From NCBI GenBank assembly GCA_963838735.1, contig CAWISG010000007.1:1-47775 (forward strand): a stretch of DNA of 47,775 bases, written 5' to 3'. Positions 33,133-41,975 of this stretch are shown here, in pieces. Source of the stretch: Parerythrobacter_A sp963838735 (GTDB lineage: Bacteria > Pseudomonadota > Alphaproteobacteria > Sphingomonadales > Sphingomonadaceae). Position numbers and translations under genes: made by a program. The notes beneath the pieces were generated by a model, which saw only the letters and a program-made list of their open reading frames with translations, was not told where the DNA came from and ran no database searches. Each line of letters starts with the position of its first letter. Position 1 is the stretch's first letter.

Positions 33133-33651
33133 ATGAAGGCTGAACCATGCCCCGTTAGGCCGTGGGCAACGGCGCGCTCGTGCGTATCAGAGCGTGGCAT
33201 GACCCTGGTGGAGGTTTTGAGTGTGCTAGTGATCATCGCGATCACCGCCTCGGTTTCCGTCCTGGCGCTTGGTTCGGACGATAGTCTTGTGGGGCAGGCG
33301 GAGGCAAAACGTCTGGAAGCGCGATTACAGCTTGCCGCTGATACGGTAATGATCGCGGACACGCCCATGGCAATAGCGATAACGTCGGATAGCTACAGCT
33401 TCGTGGAACGCGATGACCACTCCGGTGAATGGGTTCCATCACGCGATCCGATACTAGGTGAGGTCTTCAACCTGCCTTCCGACATGTCGCTTCGCAGCGT
33501 CGGCGATGCTTCGGTTTTCTCCTTGGGGGCCACCGCGGCTGGCCAGCCTTTTGCCTTGAATATCGTTCATGACACGCGCGAGTGGCGGATCGTTTTCAAC
33601 GGCATGACCGCACGCCTTGCACCGGTTGCGCCGGGTCCGGCTTCTTCGTGA
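33133..33651 (+). CDS. gspH: Type II secretion minor pseudopilin GspH
   Basis: 172 aa. Prepilin-like cleavage region SERGMTLVEVLSVLVIIAI with Glu+5, then EAKRLEARLQLAADTVMIADTPMAIAI and WRIVFNGMTARL, matching GspH. It lies 9 nt after gspG. A ~20-residue leader precedes the cleavage site. Forms part of the pseudopilus below the tip complex. Confidence 0.88.
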   Translation: MKAEPCPVRPWATARSCVSERGMTLVEVLSVLVIIAITASVSVLALGSDDSLVGQAEAKRLEARLQLAADTVMIADTPMAIAITSDSYSFVERDDHSGEWVPSRDPILGEVFNLPSDMSLRSVGDASVFSLGATAAGQPFALNIVHDTREWRIVFNGMTARLAPVAPGPASS

Positions 33652-33664
33652 AGTATGTCGGTTC

Positions 33665-34048
33665 ATGAGGAACAGGGGCAGTCAGAAACTGCGTGATTCC
33701 GGCTTTACACTTATCGAATCGATGGTCGCCTTGGTGATCCTCGGCATCGCGGCTGTCGGCATTGTGCAGGCCGTCGAAACCCATATCGACCGGCTTTATA
33801 CGCTGGAGCAACGCGCGGCGGCGCAATGGGTGGCAGAAAACGCCTTGGCGGAAGCACGACTGGGTACCGGCGGAGCAAATGGGGCACAGCAGGCCATGCT
33901 GGGCTGGCGGTGGTCGGTGACGACCCGGCTGTCGCCCAGTGAAGATGCCGATTTGTCGCTCGCGCTGGTGGAAGTCAGGTTGCAGGGCACTGCCGATCCC
34001 ATGGTTACGCTCCGTGGTTTCGTGGATACGGGACGGGTCACGCCATGA
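33665..34048 (+). CDS. gspI: Type II secretion minor pseudopilin GspI
   Basis: 127 aa from ATG 33665, with the prepilin region RDSGFTLIESMVALVILGIA and AAAQWVAENALAEARLG, a signature of GspI. The upstream ATG at 33617 would overlap gspH and adds a basic non-pilin segment, so I prefer 33665. It overlaps gspC by 4 nt (ATGA). Confidence 0.88.
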   Translation: MRNRGSQKLRDSGFTLIESMVALVILGIAAVGIVQAVETHIDRLYTLEQRAAAQWVAENALAEARLGTGGANGAQQAMLGWRWSVTTRLSPSEDADLSLALVEVRLQGTADPMVTLRGFVDTGRVTP

Positions 34049-34887
34049 CGCCGCGGCAAGCGCGAATTAGCGTGAACGCCTTTGCGGTGCTGATGGTCGC
34101 GTCGGTTGCCCTGGCCCTGGCCGGGCTTACCTGGCGGTTGGTCGGCTATACCGGCGATGACCCCGTTCTCCTGCCGGATGCAGGCTCTGTCTCGCAAGGC
34201 AACGATCTTGCTCCGTTGATCGCGCTTGCGCCATTCGGAGTTGCGGTTTCCGACTCCGCCGCGTTGGCAAGTGCGACGGGCGGTTCGCTGAAGGCGGTTT
34301 TTGCGGCTGTCGACGCGAATGCATCGGTCGCGTTGATCGCAGCAGCGGATGGCACGGTAGCCGAGTATCGCGTTGGCGATACGACGCCTGCGGGGATTAT
34401 CGAACGGATTGAAACCGAACATGTCGTGCTGCGCACTGCCAATGGGCAGCGGATCCTTGGTTTCGATGCCGATGCGACCGGTTCGACCGCGACCGGCAGC
34501 AATGCGCCACGTTCGGCTACGACGAACGCGACACCAACCCCGTCGCCGCAACCCGTCGTTACCGAAGCCGCGACCGGTGTGGACGCAATTCGCAATCTCA
34601 TTCCGCAATCACAGCAAAATAACACAGCGGATGCGCCGCCGCCGCCATCATCGGTTCCGGTCGAACGTTCGTCCTCGGCGGGATACGATGTCGGCGCCAA
34701 TCCTCCGCAGATCCTGCGTTCCGCAGGCATTCGTGCGGGCGATGTCATCCAGAACGTCAACGGAACCCGGATCGAGAGCGCAGCCGGTGCGCGCCGCGTG
34801 CTTGCGAACGCACGCGGCTCGGGTTCCGCGCGGGTTGAGGTTCTGCGCAACGGGAAGACTGTTTCCTTGTCGGTCCCGACCCGGTAA
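34045..34887 (+). CDS. gspC: Type II secretion protein GspC with PDZ-like C-terminus
   Basis: 280 aa. N-terminal membrane helix (NAFAVLMVASVALALAGLTW), a homology-region domain (APFGVAV, LKAVFAAVDANASVALIAA, GDTTPAGIIERIETEHVVL) that contacts GspD, a Pro/Gln linker, and a C-terminal PDZ-type domain (LRSAGIRAGDVIQNVNGTRI). It links the inner-membrane platform to the secretin. Its TAA overlaps the gspD ATG by 1 nt. Confidence 0.92.
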   Translation: MTPRQARISVNAFAVLMVASVALALAGLTWRLVGYTGDDPVLLPDAGSVSQGNDLAPLIALAPFGVAVSDSAALASATGGSLKAVFAAVDANASVALIAAADGTVAEYRVGDTTPAGIIERIETEHVVLRTANGQRILGFDADATGSTATGSNAPRSATTNATPTPSPQPVVTEAATGVDAIRNLIPQSQQNNTADAPPPPSSVPVERSSSAGYDVGANPPQILRSAGIRAGDVIQNVNGTRIESAAGARRVLANARGSGSARVEVLRNGKTVSLSVPTR

Positions 34888-36944
34888 TGGGCCGAACCAT
34901 GCAGAATGTTATGCGGTGGCTGTTGACCCTGATCGTATCGGCCGCGCTGGCCGTGCCGCTTTTGGCACAGCAACCGCGTGCCGATTCAGCCGATGTCGTC
35001 GTGAACATGCGCGATGTCGATATTGCCGACGTGGCGCAGCAGATTTCGCGTATCACCGGACGCACGATCATTCTCGATCCGAGCGTCAATGGCACTATCA
35101 ACGTTACATCGGCAACGCCGCTCAGCTCCGCAGGGGTGTGGGACCTGTTTGTGAGCGTATTGCGCGGACAGGGCTATACCGTCGTGCGCAATGGCCGTGC
35201 GTGGCGAGTTGTGCCGGAGGCTGCGGCAGTGCGCCAACCCTCTAGCGGAGCAGCGAGCGGGCAGGTCGTCACGCGCCTGATTCCTCTGCGCGCGTTATCA
35301 CCTGAGGCGGCGTCGCGAATCTTTAGACCCCTGATTGCCGCGTTCGGCAGTATTGAAGCCGTGACCGATCCCAATGCTATCGTGGTAACGGATTATTCGG
35401 ACAATGTTGCGCGCATTGCTTCGCTTGCGCGCGCGCTGGATCGCGGGAACGCCACAGAAGCGCGCGGATTTGCATCGATCACCGTGCGCGAAGGCCTAGC
35501 CGTCGATATTGCCTCGGCGATCGAGGGCATCATGGGCGAGGAAGAGGCCGGACCACGCGCGGTGGCGGACGAACGCAGCAATATCGTCCTTATCCGCGGG
35601 ACGAAGGCTGAAATCGCGGAAGCGCGACGCATTGCCACCACGCTGGACAAACCCAATGGCGAAGCGCCCGTCGTTCGCGTGATCCGGCTGCGCTACAACG
35701 ATGCCGAGACGATCACCGAGATCATCGGCAACCTCGTGGGGGGACAGGCAACGGCCAATAACCCGGTTGCGCGCACCTTGTCGAATATCGGGCAGAACCG
35801 CCTTGCCGAAGGGGTCAATCCGGTACGCGAAACGACATCCGCAGCGGGCGGCCTGCCGGCACTGGGTCAGACGCCTGCCATCGCGCGAGATTTGCGGGCG
35901 ACCGGTTCGTCGGCAAACGGCGGTCCGGCGACCGTAGGGTTCTCCAGCGACACGCTTTCGATCCAGGCCGCCCCCGATTTGAATGCAATCGTCATCCGGG
36001 GGACTCCTACCGAAATCGTTTCGATAGAAGCGCTCATCGCCGATCTCGATATCCGGCGCCCACAAGTGATGATCGAAGCGGCCATCGTGGAAATAACCGG
36101 CGACCAGTCGGAACAGCTCGGCATTCAGCTTGGCCTAGGCGGGGCCGCCGATCTTCCGGTCAATAGCGGCGGCACCTCGTTTAGCAATCTTGGCTTGTCG
36201 CTGCGTCAGGCGCTCGGCATCGCGGGTGCACCGGCGGCAGCGGCGCTGGCGTTCGACGGGGCAAGCGCCATCGTTGGCAGCAGAGGAGATTTCGCGCTAC
36301 TGGTGCAGGCACTTGGACAATCGACGAAAGCAAATTTGCTTTCGACGCCCAGCGTTACGACGCTGGACAACAAGGCAGCGGAGATTGTGGTCGGGCAGAA
36401 TGTGCCGTTCCGGACCGGCAGTTTCGTGTCGCAAGGCGTTACCGCCACGCCGTTTACGACGATAGAGCGCGCCGATGTCGGCATCACGTTGCGCGTGGTG
36501 CCGCGGATCCACGAAGGCGAAACGGTACGTTTGGAGGTCAGCCAGGAAGTGTCCTCTATCATCGGAGCAGTGGCGGGCGCTGCGGATATCATCACCAATC
36601 GGCGGTCGATACAAACCAGCGTCCTGGCCGATGATGGCCAGACCATCGTGCTCGGCGGCCTGATCAGCGATGATCGTACCGAGGTGCGCAGCCAGGTTCC
36701 CGTACTCGGCGATATTCCGATCGTCGGCAATCTGTTCCGCAGCCGACGCGAATCGCAGGTGCGCCGCACACTGTTCGTCTTCCTGAAGCCGACGATCCTT
36801 CGCGATCCCGCCTCGGTTGCGGCGGCGGCTGCCGAAAGGTACGACGATCTGCGCGGCGCGGAGTTTCTCAATGGCATCGACCAGAGCCTGTTGCTGGAAC
36901 CGCCCCAGGCGCGCTTGCCGGCTGAGATCGACGGGATCTACTGA
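34887..36944 (+). CDS. gspD: Type II secretion secretin GspD
   Basis: 685 aa. Sec signal (residues ~8-27), N0 domain (VVNMRDVDIADVAQQISRIT), N1-N3 repeats, then the secretin barrel with SRGDFALLVQALGQ, LLSTPSVTTLDNKAAEIVVGQNVPF and LGDIPIVGNLFRSR. Forms the outer-membrane gate. ATG 34887 overlaps the gspC stop; ATG 34899 is possible. The stop codon is the first base triplet of a 15-bp tandem duplication. No separate pilotin gene is seen next to it. Confidence 0.95.
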   Translation: MGRTMQNVMRWLLTLIVSAALAVPLLAQQPRADSADVVVNMRDVDIADVAQQISRITGRTIILDPSVNGTINVTSATPLSSAGVWDLFVSVLRGQGYTVVRNGRAWRVVPEAAAVRQPSSGAASGQVVTRLIPLRALSPEAASRIFRPLIAAFGSIEAVTDPNAIVVTDYSDNVARIASLARALDRGNATEARGFASITVREGLAVDIASAIEGIMGEEEAGPRAVADERSNIVLIRGTKAEIAEARRIATTLDKPNGEAPVVRVIRLRYNDAETITEIIGNLVGGQATANNPVARTLSNIGQNRLAEGVNPVRETTSAAGGLPALGQTPAIARDLRATGSSANGGPATVGFSSDTLSIQAAPDLNAIVIRGTPTEIVSIEALIADLDIRRPQVMIEAAIVEITGDQSEQLGIQLGLGGAADLPVNSGGTSFSNLGLSLRQALGIAGAPAAAALAFDGASAIVGSRGDFALLVQALGQSTKANLLSTPSVTTLDNKAAEIVVGQNVPFRTGSFVSQGVTATPFTTIERADVGITLRVVPRIHEGETVRLEVSQEVSSIIGAVAGAADIITNRRSIQTSVLADDGQTIVLGGLISDDRTEVRSQVPVLGDIPIVGNLFRSRRESQVRRTLFVFLKPTILRDPASVAAAAAERYDDLRGAEFLNGIDQSLLLEPPQARLPAEIDGIY

Positions 36945-36971
36945 CCGGCTGACGCTTGACCGGCTGACGCT
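36942..36971 (+). repeat. Perfect 15-bp tandem duplication starting at the gspD stop codon
   Basis: TGACCGGCTGACGCT occurs twice head to tail, at 36942-36956 and 36957-36971. The first TGA is the gspD stop. It lies in the 38-bp gap before the convergent DUF4198 gene. It looks like a recent slippage or duplication event. Confidence 0.9.
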
Positions 36972-36982
36972 ATTGGGCCCGC

Positions 36983-37795
36983 CTATCGCCCGCTGGTGAA
37001 GGTCAGGCTCGAGAACGTCGTATCGAAATCGGCCCGTTCCTTGTCGTCGAACGGTTCGGCCCAGATTGTGTTGAGCTGCCAATTTGCGGTTCTGGGTATC
37101 GTGAAGATAGTACGCCCATCCGCATCGGTGCGCTGCATCGCGACCGGCTCCTCATCTGCCGCGAGATCGTTTAGCTTCACCAGGGCACCTTTCAGCGGAA
37201 CGCCTTCATAGAAAACCTGGATAGGCATGGCATCACCCGGGGCCAAAGTACCGGGATGGCGACCGGGCACCATTTCCAACCGCAAGCCAACCGGCGTGGT
37301 AACGCGCACGATCGAATTCGCGTCGATCTCGCCAACCTGCACGATGGCTTTCGCCCGGCGGCTGTAGACTTCACGCCCCTCGGTACCGCTCAACGCATTG
37401 CGTTCGCGAAAACGTGCAATGGGCGTAATGCCTTCCTTCTCGACATAGGCGTTGAACCGGTCCGCCGCGAGGGTGCTTTGGGAAAGACGCGAATGCAACC
37501 CGAAGACATACGTGCCGGGCAATCCAAGCCATACGTTCGCATCGTTGCTGCCTGCGCCAAGGCTGAGCGAGGGTCGCCAGTCCACCGCACCATCGGGTCC
37601 GTGCGTTTCGAACCTTTCGATATGACTGTTCCTGACACCCCAGCGGCTGCGGTCCTGACCGTGCCCGACGAACAACGATACGGGTACCGGACCGGGCTGC
37701 TCCAGTACAAAACGCTCGGGCTGTATCCAGAAGTCATGCGCCACCGCAGGCGTAAACACTAAAACGATGGCCGATACGGCTAATACTGTTCGCAT
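36983..37795 (-). CDS. DUF4198 family periplasmic protein
   Basis: 270 aa from ATG 37795 (GGAAA about 9 nt upstream). A Sec signal peptide ends at AVAHDFWIQPERFVL, the DUF4198 hallmark, where the mature N-terminal His may bind metal (as proposed for related CopC/NikM-like periplasmic proteins). The C-terminal half has FYEGVPLKGALVKLND and DADGRTIFTIP, typical of an Ig-like domain. Function is uncertain; a metal-uptake-associated role is possible. It is convergent with gspD and not obviously part of the secretion system. Confidence 0.8.
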   Translation of the reverse strand: MRTVLAVSAIVLVFTPAVAHDFWIQPERFVLEQPGPVPVSLFVGHGQDRSRWGVRNSHIERFETHGPDGAVDWRPSLSLGAGSNDANVWLGLPGTYVFGLHSRLSQSTLAADRFNAYVEKEGITPIARFRERNALSGTEGREVYSRRAKAIVQVGEIDANSIVRVTTPVGLRLEMVPGRHPGTLAPGDAMPIQVFYEGVPLKGALVKLNDLAADEEPVAMQRTDADGRTIFTIPRTANWQLNTIWAEPFDDKERADFDTTFSSLTFTSGR

Positions 37796-37898
37796 TGCGG
37801 TTCGCTTTCCAACAAGAATGGGCAAAACATCGTAAAATTGCTTGGCATCGGATGTAGCGATTTTTTCAAGTGGGGCAAACCTTTGCCACGATCCACCG

Positions 37899-38438
37899 TC
37901 AGGAGTTCGGCATTTTCAGCAGGATTTCCCGGCCGTTCTTGATAAATACCACGCGATCGGCCGCGATCGATTTCAACACGTACCCTTCAACCTCTTCACC
38001 CAGCCTTAGCGACACCGATTTGCCTTCGGGCAAACGCAGCAAAACCTCGGCATCGTCGGGCAGGCGCCCGGCAATCCCGATAAGTTGCGGGCGCTCGATC
38101 TCGGCCAAATCGCTATTCGGAAGCCGATCCGCGTCTGGCTCTACAGATTTTTCCGCAAACAAGGCGGGCAGTTCGGAAATGCCGGTTGCACGTGACTGCA
38201 ATGGGGCAGCCGGCACGCCGTGAACGGGCGAGTTTTCTGTATCGCGTGACCGATCTTGCAAGGAAGTCGGGAACAGCATCGCGATTCCGGCAGCAAAAAT
38301 GATGGCCACTGCGAGGCACTGCAACGCCAGATGCGCGCGCCTGCCCAACGCCGGTCGCCTTACGAGGCGGTCAGGTGCCACGGAACGTACAGCAGTCCGG
38401 ACAGCCGGACCCCTCCTGAAGCTGGCGATATCGACCAT
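37899..38438 (-). CDS. GspC/PilP-like protein of a second, minimal T2SS-like operon
   Basis: 179 aa. Basic N-terminus, one membrane helix (LALQCLAVAIIFAAGIAMLF), then a periplasmic part with IERPQLIGIAGRLPDDAEVLLRL and YVLKSIAADRVVFIKNGREILL, resembling the GspC homology-region/PilP fold. There is no PDZ domain. ATG 38438 overlaps the upstream gene by 79 nt; GTG 38381 would give 160 aa and a smaller overlap. It would link the inner-membrane GspL-like and GspF-like neighbours to an outer partner. Confidence 0.65.
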   Translation of the reverse strand: MVDIASFRRGPAVRTAVRSVAPDRLVRRPALGRRAHLALQCLAVAIIFAAGIAMLFPTSLQDRSRDTENSPVHGVPAAPLQSRATGISELPALFAEKSVEPDADRLPNSDLAEIERPQLIGIAGRLPDDAEVLLRLPEGKSVSLRLGEEVEGYVLKSIAADRVVFIKNGREILLKMPNS

Positions 38439-39454
38439 TCGGCGAACCGCATTGGCGGGGGCGATGCTTCGATACGCGACGTCATATCCAGCACATCAGC
38501 CTGCGGCCCGACGATATCGATGGGAAACACCAGGAGCCGGCCCTGTTGCCGCAATGGCGGTGCGAGGTTCATTTGCAGCACGCGCGGCTGTGCATACGCG
38601 CCAAGCAATCGCCGGACCTGCGCTTCGGCCGTTGCGGCCCCGGATGCGCTGAGCACATCCACACGGGTGGCAGAGGCGACAGGTTCGATCGTCGGGCGAC
38701 GGTATGCAACCACGTAATCGCCTTGCTCGCTTCTTTTTTGCGTCGCCTCGACAAACCGCGGGAGAAAATTGCCCTGCGCAATAACCTCGCGCATTCCGTC
38801 AGGCTCGATCGTCCGCAGTTCCAGCGTCAAGGCCCCCTCGCGCGCGCGCGCTATCGACGACAGCTGCAGTTGCGGGTCTAGTATCGCTGACACGGCAGAA
38901 ACTTCGGCAACAAGAGACTGAGCCTGGAACACATCGGGCATTGGCGCGGCAATCGCTTGTTTGACTGGCGGTATATCGGGTTCGGCCTGACCTACCAATA
39001 CTATCGCGGCGGCAATCGCAACGATCGTGGCCACCGCCCCTAAAGCGCAGGTAATCGCTTTTCGCCGTTTTTGCGCCGGTGTGCGGTAATCGAAGCGCAG
39101 GCCGGTATCGTGCGTGCGCACGCTTTTGATGTCGTAACCCAGCTGCTCGAGTTCTCCGATATGCGCGTCGAGCCAATCGCGTCGCGCGAGAACGATCCGA
39201 GATGTCCCGTCTGCTTCGGTATCCGGTCCCGTCCATATCAGTTCCGATGCCCGCAACGGCGCTGTCCGATCGACAAGCGTTGCGAGCGCGCGGCGGGATG
39301 CCGGTTGATGGGGCAGAGGCAACGACAGGCAATGTTTCGACGGGACGAACGCCACACCGTCGTCAATGCGGAAGGCGTCGTGTGTCTGACCAGGTGCGAG
39401 CAGCTTATCGTGGCTCGACAGCGTTTGCCCCACATCCTCCTCAAGAAAGCGCAT
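38360..39454 (-). CDS. GspL/PilN-like inner-membrane protein
   Basis: 364 aa. The cytoplasmic N-terminal half (FRIDDGVAFVPSKHCLSLPLPH, RIVLARRDWLDAHIGELEQLGYDI) resembles the actin-like/GspL type domain. A membrane helix follows (GAVATIVAIAAAIVLVG, residues ~137-155), and the periplasmic C-terminal half has LQLSSIARAREGALTLELRTIEPDG and VLQMNLAPPLRQQGRLLVFPIDI, like GspL/GspM ferredoxin-type domains. Start ATG 39454 overlaps the preceding TAA (TAATG). It is diverged from the complete GspL of the main locus. Confidence 0.65.
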   Translation of the reverse strand: MRFLEEDVGQTLSSHDKLLAPGQTHDAFRIDDGVAFVPSKHCLSLPLPHQPASRRALATLVDRTAPLRASELIWTGPDTEADGTSRIVLARRDWLDAHIGELEQLGYDIKSVRTHDTGLRFDYRTPAQKRRKAITCALGAVATIVAIAAAIVLVGQAEPDIPPVKQAIAAPMPDVFQAQSLVAEVSAVSAILDPQLQLSSIARAREGALTLELRTIEPDGMREVIAQGNFLPRFVEATQKRSEQGDYVVAYRRPTIEPVASATRVDVLSASGAATAEAQVRRLLGAYAQPRVLQMNLAPPLRQQGRLLVFPIDIVGPQADVLDMTSRIEASPPPMRFAEWSISPASGGVRLSGLLYVPWHLTAS

Positions 39455-40614
39455 TATAATGCCAGAGCCAGCGCGGTTCCGATCCCGACCAGCGCTGCCA
39501 TTCGTGATACATGCAAGCTCTTCGCAATCTGTGCCTTTGCCCGATATGCGCAGTCCTGCGACAAGTGCTGCGACACGTCAGGTAAATTCCCGTTCATCAA
39601 CACCGCGCGGAAAACCGGGTCCAGCGCCAGCGCATCGGCAAGGCCATCGCGAGTGTCTGGCATCCGTCCCCAGGTTGGCACCGATCCCTGCAAGCGTTTC
39701 ATCGCTGACTGAATTACGCTGCGCACGGAAGTTCCGGTGCTCGCCAGCGTCGCTACCTGGGCCAACACCTCCGCCCGCAACCGATCATTGATGCGGCTAC
39801 GCGCCGTTACGGTATGAAGACGAAAGACAATACAGCATCCCGCAACCATTATCGCCATTCCAGCTATCCCGAACAGCTGAAACCAGACAACGGTCAAGGA
39901 AAGCCAGAGAATAACGGTCTCTCGCATCGCGGCACGCCCGCAACCCGCCCTCCGTTCGCATTCCGCCTCGAACCCGACCAGACGGACAAATAGACCGTGT
40001 TCGTCCGCCTCGTCGCGACATGCCCCCAACGCATGGTCGATATAGGGTGGAAAAGTATCGGCAAGACGCCCTGCATCACGTAGGGATTTCCCTTCACAAA
40101 GACCTTTGGCGACCTTCAGACCTGTGCCCTGCAATGGCCGAGCACCGCGCTGCGGTTCCAACAGGATATCACTGGCCGCGCGGGGACTAAATCCGGCGCG
40201 CATCAAGGTTGCTAGCGGTTCAAACGCGCTCAGTGCATGGGTGTCGCCGTCCAGCCACGAACCGAAAAGCCCGAACAGGCTGATGGCCTGCGAAGGTGGT
40301 GTAGACGGCGGCGTCGGTAGCGTGCGCGCGTTATCGTACATGACGGGCGCGTCGGTGGGAAGAATGACACCGATGACATCAAGTCCGGTGGCAAAGCGAA
40401 GCGCATCGCGCGTTTCAGGCGAAAGCGGCTCGCGCGATCCGATCGTAAGGCATTGTGCCGACCAATCGAGGCCAACCAGACCCGCCGCCGACACGAAGGC
40501 AGGATTGAGCTTTTGCAGACAACGCTCGGCTTTCACCTTTCCCCGCGCCTCGTCTGCAGCGCAAAACCCATCGTCGCCAAGGGGATCGGTCAGAAGAAGG
40601 GGTTGTTCCCGCAT
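39454..40614 (-). CDS. GspE N-domain / GspF-like fusion protein without ATPase
   Basis: 386 aa from ATG 40614. Residues ~1-105 look like the T2SSE N-terminal (MshEN-type) domain, ending RDALRFATGLDVIGVILPTDAPVMYDNAR. From ~120 on it resembles a T2SSF domain: PLATLMRAGFSPRAASDILL, GLCEGKSLRDAGRLADTFPPYIDHALG, but the GE-x-SG turn is degenerate (RDEADEHG). Two membrane segments follow (WLSLTVVWFQLFGIAGMAIMVAG), then a second F-like domain (VATLASTGTSVRSVIQSAM). There is no Walker motif. The C-terminus ends inside a hydrophobic helix. It may dock on the GspE or another ATPase. Confidence 0.6.
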   Translation of the reverse strand: MREQPLLLTDPLGDDGFCAADEARGKVKAERCLQKLNPAFVSAAGLVGLDWSAQCLTIGSREPLSPETRDALRFATGLDVIGVILPTDAPVMYDNARTLPTPPSTPPSQAISLFGLFGSWLDGDTHALSAFEPLATLMRAGFSPRAASDILLEPQRGARPLQGTGLKVAKGLCEGKSLRDAGRLADTFPPYIDHALGACRDEADEHGLFVRLVGFEAECERRAGCGRAAMRETVILWLSLTVVWFQLFGIAGMAIMVAGCCIVFRLHTVTARSRINDRLRAEVLAQVATLASTGTSVRSVIQSAMKRLQGSVPTWGRMPDTRDGLADALALDPVFRAVLMNGNLPDVSQHLSQDCAYRAKAQIAKSLHVSRMAALVGIGTALALAL

Positions 40615-40943
40615 CCTCAAAACCTAGCCGTGAGCAGCACTGCACGGAAGCGAGAAAAGCCGTGTACCCAAAACAATGCAGTCGTTCCTCGGTCGAAGGT
40701 GGACGGTGCCCATCTTTGATCTGGGGATCACGTTACTCCAAAAGAGAGTGTGCATAAGGCGCCCCTGCTGGTGTACGATGCAATTCCCCCCGGGATTGTT
40801 CGAAATAAGGCGTAATTCGATTGATCCCAAAAAGGATCAAGACGCATTCGATAACGTATGATGCCGTGAACACGGGTGCGTGTTGAGCGTTGCTGTCGAA
40901 TAGCATAAATCTTGAACGATATTCGCGTCACGATAGGAAACCC
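40615..40943. promoter_or_regulatory. Divergent intergenic region with inverted repeats
   Basis: 329 bp between the leftward T2SS-like operon and the rightward glycosyltransferase operon. I see no gene I can support; short frames at 40676 and 40624 lack ribosome sites. Two dyads are visible: TGATC/GATCA at 40717-40730, and a perfect TTGATCC/GGATCAA at 40821-40840. AGGA at 40935-40938 precedes the glycosyltransferase start. AT content is higher than in the flanks, as expected of a regulatory region. Confidence 0.45.
40821..40840. promoter_or_regulatory. Perfect 7-bp inverted repeat TTGATCC-CAAAAA-GGATCAA
   Basis: Arms at 40821-40827 and 40834-40840 with a 6-nt spacer, about 100 nt before the glycosyltransferase start. 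Because it lies between divergent operons it is more likely an operator than a terminator. The regulator is unknown. Confidence 0.45.
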
Positions 40944-41975
40944 TTGTTGGATATCCGATCATGCATACCCGTCGTTTGCGTACCCGTTCGCAACGAGGAA
41001 GCGCTTTTGCCCGGACTGCTGGATGCCTTGGCAGGGCAAGACTTCGGACCGTCTCTGTCGATTTATTTCCATCTGGATGGATGCACGGATGGAAGCGGCG
41101 CTTTCCTGGAAAAAATTGCGAACAGCTTTCCTCATACGCTGCTAGTTGAACACAGCGACGGAAGGGGGGAGCCCAGTGCTGGCCGGGCCCGCCGGGCGGC
41201 CGTGTCGATGGCACTTTGCAACGTTGGCGACCACCGGAATCTTTGTATCATGACGACCGATGCCGACAGCACCCCTGCATCCGACTGGGTTGCGGCGGGT
41301 GTTCAAGCATTACGGTTTGCCGACTTGGCTACAGGAACGGTGTTGCGCCATGAACCGCACGAATTGCAGGACCGGGTCGAAGCCTATTTCGATCGGCTCC
41401 ACCGGTACCGGCGCACGGTCGATCCGGTAACGTGGGACACCGTCCATGGCAGACACTTCTCCGGCGCGGCGAACTTCGCGATCCGCGGATCGGTTTATAT
41501 CGCAATGGGCGGCTTCGAAGAATTGGAGGTCGGTGAGGACGCGGCGTTGATCGATGCCGCTTCGCGGGCGGGGTATCGGGTGCGGCGCGACCCTGCAATG
41601 ACCGTGACTACTTCGTCGCGACGCGAGGGTCGTGTCAGGGGCGGGCTTGCCAGCTCGCTCAGAGGTCTGGACCGTTACGGATTGCCGATGGTCGACGATC
41701 CGGCTGCGGCTGCATGGCAATATCGCGCACAGGCCCGCGCGCGGCTGGTTTTTGGCGAACTGGAACATAGCCGGGAAGACGTTGCGTGGCTCGCCCGCGC
41801 AACTGGCCTTGCGCCGGACCATATCCTCGATGTGGCGCGCGATTGTCCCAACGATGAAGCTTTCGCCATGCGAATTGTTCCAGCCGCCCCGCACCCGATC
41901 CGCTCGATCCCGCTGGACGAGGCCGAGGCGGCGCTCGACATCTTGGAACAGCCCATCAGGTGGAAACTGTCATGA
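40944..41975 (+). CDS. Family 2 glycosyltransferase
   Basis: About 343 aa, GT-A fold: IPVVCVPVRNEEALLPGLLDAL at the N-terminus, FHLDGCTDGSGAFL, the DxD-type IMTTDADSTP, FSGAANFAIRGSVYIAMGGF and EELEVGEDAALIDAASRAGYRV. It transfers a sugar from an activated donor; no membrane helix is obvious, so it is probably cytoplasmic. The start is uncertain: TTG 40944 or 40947 follow AGGA at a good distance, and the frame is open to TTG 40890. Its stop overlaps the next ATG. First gene of a four-gene overlapping operon. Confidence 0.85.
   Translation: MLDIRSCIPVVCVPVRNEEALLPGLLDALAGQDFGPSLSIYFHLDGCTDGSGAFLEKIANSFPHTLLVEHSDGRGEPSAGRARRAAVSMALCNVGDHRNLCIMTTDADSTPASDWVAAGVQALRFADLATGTVLRHEPHELQDRVEAYFDRLHRYRRTVDPVTWDTVHGRHFSGAANFAIRGSVYIAMGGFEELEVGEDAALIDAASRAGYRVRRDPAMTVTTSSRREGRVRGGLASSLRGLDRYGLPMVDDPAAAAWQYRAQARARLVFGELEHSREDVAWLARATGLAPDHILDVARDCPNDEAFAMRIVPAAPHPIRSIPLDEAEAALDILEQPIRWKLS

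Noticed and set aside
40676..40861. 61-aa frame in the divergent region before the glycosyltransferase
   Set aside because: No ribosome site, no recognisable features, overlaps the inverted repeats; more likely regulatory DNA.
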